From Cotesia glomerata (Eukaryota; Arthropoda; Insecta; Hymenoptera; Braconidae), in assembly GCF_020080835.1 (NCBI RefSeq), contig NC_058162.1:15286122-15350121 (forward strand): a stretch of DNA of 64,000 nucleotides, in the 5' to 3' direction. The translations under genes and the position numbers were made by a program. Under the pieces are notes generated by a model. That model was not told the origin of the DNA. It searched no databases and worked only from the letters and a program-made list of their open reading frames with translations. Positions 60,136 to 64,000 of this stretch are shown piece after piece. Positions within the stretch are counted from its first letter, which is position 1; each line of letters begins with the position of its first letter.

Positions 60136-61245
60136 ATGGTCTTCAGATCTCCTTCGAAGGATAATTCAAGGCAAAACATGGTCAACATAGATCCTCAAAC
60201 GGGTCTTCCCCGAGTCAACAACCTCATTGACATACAAGATCCTCCACTTGATGGTACTCCTGGAGCCGGACAGTCTGATGCCAATCCGAGACCTCCAAAC
60301 AACCCACCAACATTTTCGGATAACACAGGTGACTCAAACCAAAATAATTTTAATTTACCTCATGGACATTTATATGCTGTTAATCTCCATCTGCCTCAAT
60401 TCACAACAGATGAGCCCGAAATGTGGTTCGCAATAGCTGAAGCAGATTTCTCGGCAAATCGCATCACCAGTGACAGCCAAAAATACAGCCAAATTCTGAA
60501 ATCACTGCCCATCAAGGCCAGCAAACAAGTGTGGGACATCATCAGCAAACCGCCGCTTCAAAACAAGTATGGTACCTTAAAAGCGGCAATGCTAAATCGT
60601 TTCTCAGAAACTCGTCAAGTGAAACTCCGCAAGCTTCTCAAAGAAATGAGACTCGATGACAAAAGACCTTCACAACTTCTACGGGAAATGCGCGAGCTGG
60701 CTCAAGAATCAATCGGCGATGAAGTACTACATGAGCTCTGGATAGCTCAACTTCCAACTCAGGTACGTCCCTACTTGCTCATGTCACCTGATATGAACAA
60801 TCTAACCGCTTTGGCTGACCTTGCCGATCGATTCGTCATGAATGCCTCTAACAATAATTCAATTTTCGCTGTCAACAACTGCAATATGCCTCAAGCGATC
60901 ACCAGTGCAAAATCTGACCGATTATTATTAGAGGTACAACTCACCCTCAAATCACTACAGCAAGAGGTCAGCAATATTCACGTCCAGCTACAGCAACTGC
61001 AACAACAACAGCTGGCTTTGCAGACATCTAACCAGCAGGCTTTACAAATGTCTCAGCAGCAACAATATGTCCAGCATAAACCGCGTTATGACCAAAACTC
61101 ACAAGGTCATCGCCCCAGGAACAGATCTACGACTCCTAATCGCAACGGTTACTGTTTCTACCATCACAAGTGGGGCAATGATGCTCGTCAGTGCATCAAA
61201 CCGTGCAAATTCTCTCCTCTTCCAACAGATCACCAGGGAAATTAA
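60136..61245 (+). CDS. gag: Gypsy (CsRn1-type) Gag, 369 aa
   Basis: The ATG at 60136 follows a 125-base leader after the primer site. The N-terminal part is proline/asparagine-rich. Residues about 90-240 match the retrotransposon capsid fold pattern ('LPQFTTDEPEMWFAIAEADF', 'FSETRQVKLRKLLKEM'). A glutamine-rich coiled segment (about 275-325) follows, and the C-terminus has 'CFYHHKWGNDARQCIKPC', a CHCC knuckle instead of the usual CCHC, as described for CsRn1-like elements. Gag packages element RNA into virus-like particles. The frame is intact and ends at TAA 61243-61245 immediately behind a slippery heptamer. Confidence 0.85.
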   Translation: MVFRSPSKDNSRQNMVNIDPQTGLPRVNNLIDIQDPPLDGTPGAGQSDANPRPPNNPPTFSDNTGDSNQNNFNLPHGHLYAVNLHLPQFTTDEPEMWFAIAEADFSANRITSDSQKYSQILKSLPIKASKQVWDIISKPPLQNKYGTLKAAMLNRFSETRQVKLRKLLKEMRLDDKRPSQLLREMRELAQESIGDEVLHELWIAQLPTQVRPYLLMSPDMNNLTALADLADRFVMNASNNNSIFAVNNCNMPQAITSAKSDRLLLEVQLTLKSLQQEVSNIHVQLQQLQQQQLALQTSNQQALQMSQQQQYVQHKPRYDQNSQGHRPRNRSTTPNRNGYCFYHHKWGNDARQCIKPCKFSPLPTDHQGN

Positions 61246-64000
61246 GCCCGCTGTCATTGGTTGGGGAAGTCAATGACAGTAACAACAAAATTCCCACTCA
61301 AGAACTCCGCCTACACATCTACGACTTCTCAACTCATCAGAACTTTCTGATCGACTCAGGATCAATTGTTTCCATCATCCCTGCACGTTACTTCAACAAA
61401 AAACTCGAAGAGGACTCCCTCAAGCTGTACGCCGCCAATGCGTCAGCTATTAGCACCTACGGTAGCAAAACTGTTCATGTGGATTTGAACCTACGCAGAG
61501 ATTTCACCTGGCCGTTCATTATTGCTGATGTGCAAATTCCAATAATTGGAGCTGATTTTCTCACTCACTTCAATCTTCTCATTGATCTCAGGAATCAACG
61601 CCTCATTGATCCTCTCACATCTTTTTCAACTAAAGGAGAAACAATACATACTCGCACTTACAACATTTCGACTGTAGATTCAACTTTACCATCACAATAT
61701 GCAGAGTTGCTCAACAGTTTCATCGAAATAACTAAGCCAATCACGAAGCCCAACTTCACCAACATCAATCATGCTCACCGCATAATCACAAAAGGCCCTC
61801 CAGTCTCAGCACGTGCTCGCAAACTCGCGGGAGAAAAAGCTGTGTCCGCAAAAAATCAAATCTCCGACATGCTCGAACACGGGATCATCAGACCCTCCAG
61901 CAGCTCCTATGCCAGTCCAATACACATGGTCAGGAAGAAAAACAATGAATGGAGACTCTGCGGCGATTATCGTCATCTCAACTCAGACACCGAGCCCGAC
62001 ATGTATCCACCGCCGCTGATACACGACCTTTTCTCACGTCTACATGGTGCTCACATCTTTACAAAACTCGACCTAGACAGAGCCTATCACCAAGTGCCAA
62101 TGCATAAAGACGACATACACAAAACGGCAATAATTACACCCTGGGGTCTCTATGAATATCTAGTCATGCCATTTGGACTAAGAAACGCAACACAAAGATT
62201 CCAAAGATTCATGGACACAGTGTTTCGAGACCTTGACTTCATCTTCGTATACATAGATGACATTCTCATCATGTCACAAGATGAAGAAGAACATAAAAAG
62301 CATCTCAAAATTGTCTTCGAGCGTCTCCAGCAACATTCACTCAGCATCAAGATCAGCAAATGTGTCTTCGGTCAGTCGCAAGTTGATTTTCTAGGTTACC
62401 ACATAACACCTGAAGGATACTCACCTATCACCGAGCGGGTCGAGGCTATCCTCAACTATACCAAGCCCAATACAGTCGAAGAGCTCAGACGTTTCCTTGG
62501 AGTTATCAACTATTACAGAACATGCGTGCCGCATGCAGCACATTCACAACTCCCACTGTACCAATACATCAAACATTCCATCAAAAAAGACAAAACTAAA
62601 ATCTACTGGACCGCTGAGGCTGAAAAAGGGTTCGAAGAATGCAAGAGCAAATTGGCTAAAATCACTCTTCTGGCCTATCCAGCTCCAGATGCACCAATAA
62701 CTCTCACAACGGATGCGTCTTCCACTGCAATTGGAGGTCAACTTCAACAACTCGTTCACAATGTCTGGCAACCGCTAGGATTTTTTTCAAGAAAACTCAC
62801 CCCCACAGAACAACGGTACAGCACCTACGACCGAGAGTTATTAGCAATCTACTCGTCTATTAAATTTTTTCAACACCTCCTAGAGTGTCGAAATTTTACC
62901 ATTCAGACGGATCACAAACCTTTGACCTACGCTCTCAAGAAAAAATTAGCCCAAGCCTCAGAGCGTCAACTCAGACAGCTGGATTTCATCTCTCAGTTCT
63001 CCACAAACATAGTGTACGTCAAGGGTGATGACAATGTAGTAGCTGATGCGCTCTCACGCATCTACGCGATCAATATGCCCACTGAACTCAGTCCAGAGAA
63101 CATTCGCGACGAACAAGTCAAAGACGCAGAGCTACAACACCTCCTACAGGGCAAAACCTCTCTTCAACTCCAGGAATTGACAGTCGAAACAGGCATACAA
63201 ATTTTCTGCAACATATCTTCAGACACAGTTAAACCATACATCCCAGCAAGCTTGAGAAAAACAGCCTTCAACGTGATACACGATCCTGCTCACCCGAGCG
63301 GCAGAACAACTTCAAGACTCCTCAGAGAAAAGTTTATCTGGCCCGGAATACGCAAAGACGCGACTAAATGGGCTCGAGAATGCATCGCTTGCCAGAGGTC
63401 CAAAATTCACCGTCACACTAGACTACAACCCAATCACATCGCAGTCCTGGATTCAAGGTTCAACCACCTCCACATTGATATCATTCACCTGCCTAACATA
63501 CGTGGATATCAATACTGTCTCACAATGATTGACCGTTTCTCCAGGTGGCCCGAAGCAATTCCAATGCAGAATATGACTGCAGAAACCGTAGCTAACGAAC
63601 TATTCAACCATTGGATCTCTCGTTTTGGTTCACCTATCACGATCACTTCAGATCAAGGCACGCAGTTTGAATCTGCTCTTTTTCAAGCTCTCACTCACCT
63701 CGTGGGCACACAAAAGACACGGACCACAGCTTATCATCCCCAGTCCAATGGCATCGTCGAACGCATGCATAGGACCCTGAAAGCAGCCCTCATGTGTTAT
63801 CCAAAACCATGGCTGGACATATTACCAACTGTACTACTAGGTCTCAGAACCTCACTCAAGGAAGATCTCCAGGCCAGTCCAGCGGAGATGCTCTACGGCA
63901 CGTGCTTGCGAGTTCCTGGAGAATTTTTCGTCTCAGGAGACCTCTCGTCGGATCCCAAAATTTTTATTGAGAAACACCGCGAATATATGCGCGGCATTCG
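61182..64000 (+). CDS. pol: Gypsy (CsRn1-type) Pol, runs off window
   Basis: Open in the -1 frame relative to gag from 61182 to the end of the window, without a stop. It is expressed by frameshifting at 61236-61242. Order: aspartic protease 'FLIDSGSIVSIIP' (about 61340); reverse transcriptase with 'RLCGDYRHLN', 'TKLDLDRAYHQVPM', 'VMPFGLRNA' and the catalytic 'FVYIDDILIM' (about 62245); RNase H 'LTTDASSTAIGGQL' and 'YDRELLAIY'; integrase zinc finger (H...H, CIACQRSK at about 63390); and the catalytic core 'HIDIIHLP' (Asp), 'SDQGTQFES' (Asp), 'HPQSNGIVERMHR' (Glu). Every catalytic residue I can check is present. RT-before-integrase order makes it Ty3/gypsy. It appears capable of retrotransposition, pending the missing 3' end. 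Confidence 0.9.
61236..61279 (+). promoter_or_regulatory. -1 ribosomal frameshift signal (slippery heptamer plus stem-loop)
   Basis: In the gag frame the last codons read CAG GGA AAT TAA, giving the heptamer G GGA AAT (61236-61242). After an 8-base spacer comes CTGTCATTG (61251-61259), an 11-base loop, then CAATGACAG (61271-61279), a perfect 9-bp stem. Slipping one base back gives GGG AAA TTA and enters the pol frame, which is open from 61182. All three parts sit at canonical spacing. Confidence 0.85.

Overview
The window is eukaryotic and looks like an insect nuclear genome. It is strongly AT-rich, has GT-AG introns, tRNA-derived SINE-like repeats and five 100-base assembly gaps, and carries nearly every class of animal transposon. 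A hymenopteran such as a parasitoid wasp is my best guess, but nothing here proves the order. I see no convincing single-copy host gene. This is a mobile-element graveyard with at least two elements that still look intact.

Layout. 961-5785 is the 3' end of an LTR retroelement with a BEL/Pao-like purine tract. It carries two unrelated glycoprotein genes in tandem: a chuvirus-like G broken by two stops, then a baculovirus-F/errantivirus-type envelope frame, followed by an 803-bp LTR. 5825-23561 is a giant inverted repeat with net arms of about 5.1 kb around a 2.25-kb spacer. Each arm carries exons 1-3 of a CACTA-like (Tnp2-type) transposase. The right copy runs on into exon 4 and a detached C-terminal piece (to 25916). 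The left arm alone has three later insertions: a Helentron-like element with a 101-bp satellite, a 3.6-kb TTAA fold-back element and a 241-bp TTAA MITE. Their empty sites can be read in the right arm. 27190-32817 is a decayed FLYWCH-MULE transposase gene with a RING exon. 36343-42401 holds a divergent pair: a minus-strand BEN-like gene with a proline-rich repeat tail, and a plus-strand CACTA-like transposase whose frame is fully open.

48800-53270 is a decayed Ty1/copia element abutting an orphan OTU cysteine-protease domain (53279-53882). 54312-57399 is a P-element transposase pseudogene with THAP remnants. From about 59581 to the right edge runs an intact-looking Ty3/gypsy element of CsRn1 type. 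It has a tRNA-Trp primer site, a CHCC gag knuckle, and a textbook -1 frameshift signal (slippery heptamer, 8-nt spacer, perfect 9-bp stem) at the gag-pol junction.

How the parts work together. The genes are mostly autonomous or broken transposon machinery, not a pathway. The most interesting functional idea is the palindrome. An inverted duplication of a transposase promoter and 5' exons is the architecture of a silencing locus such as maize Mu killer, and transcription across it would give a long hairpin RNA. The main caution is that a scaffold gap (17937-18036) lies in the spacer, so the head-to-head arrangement rests on the assembly.
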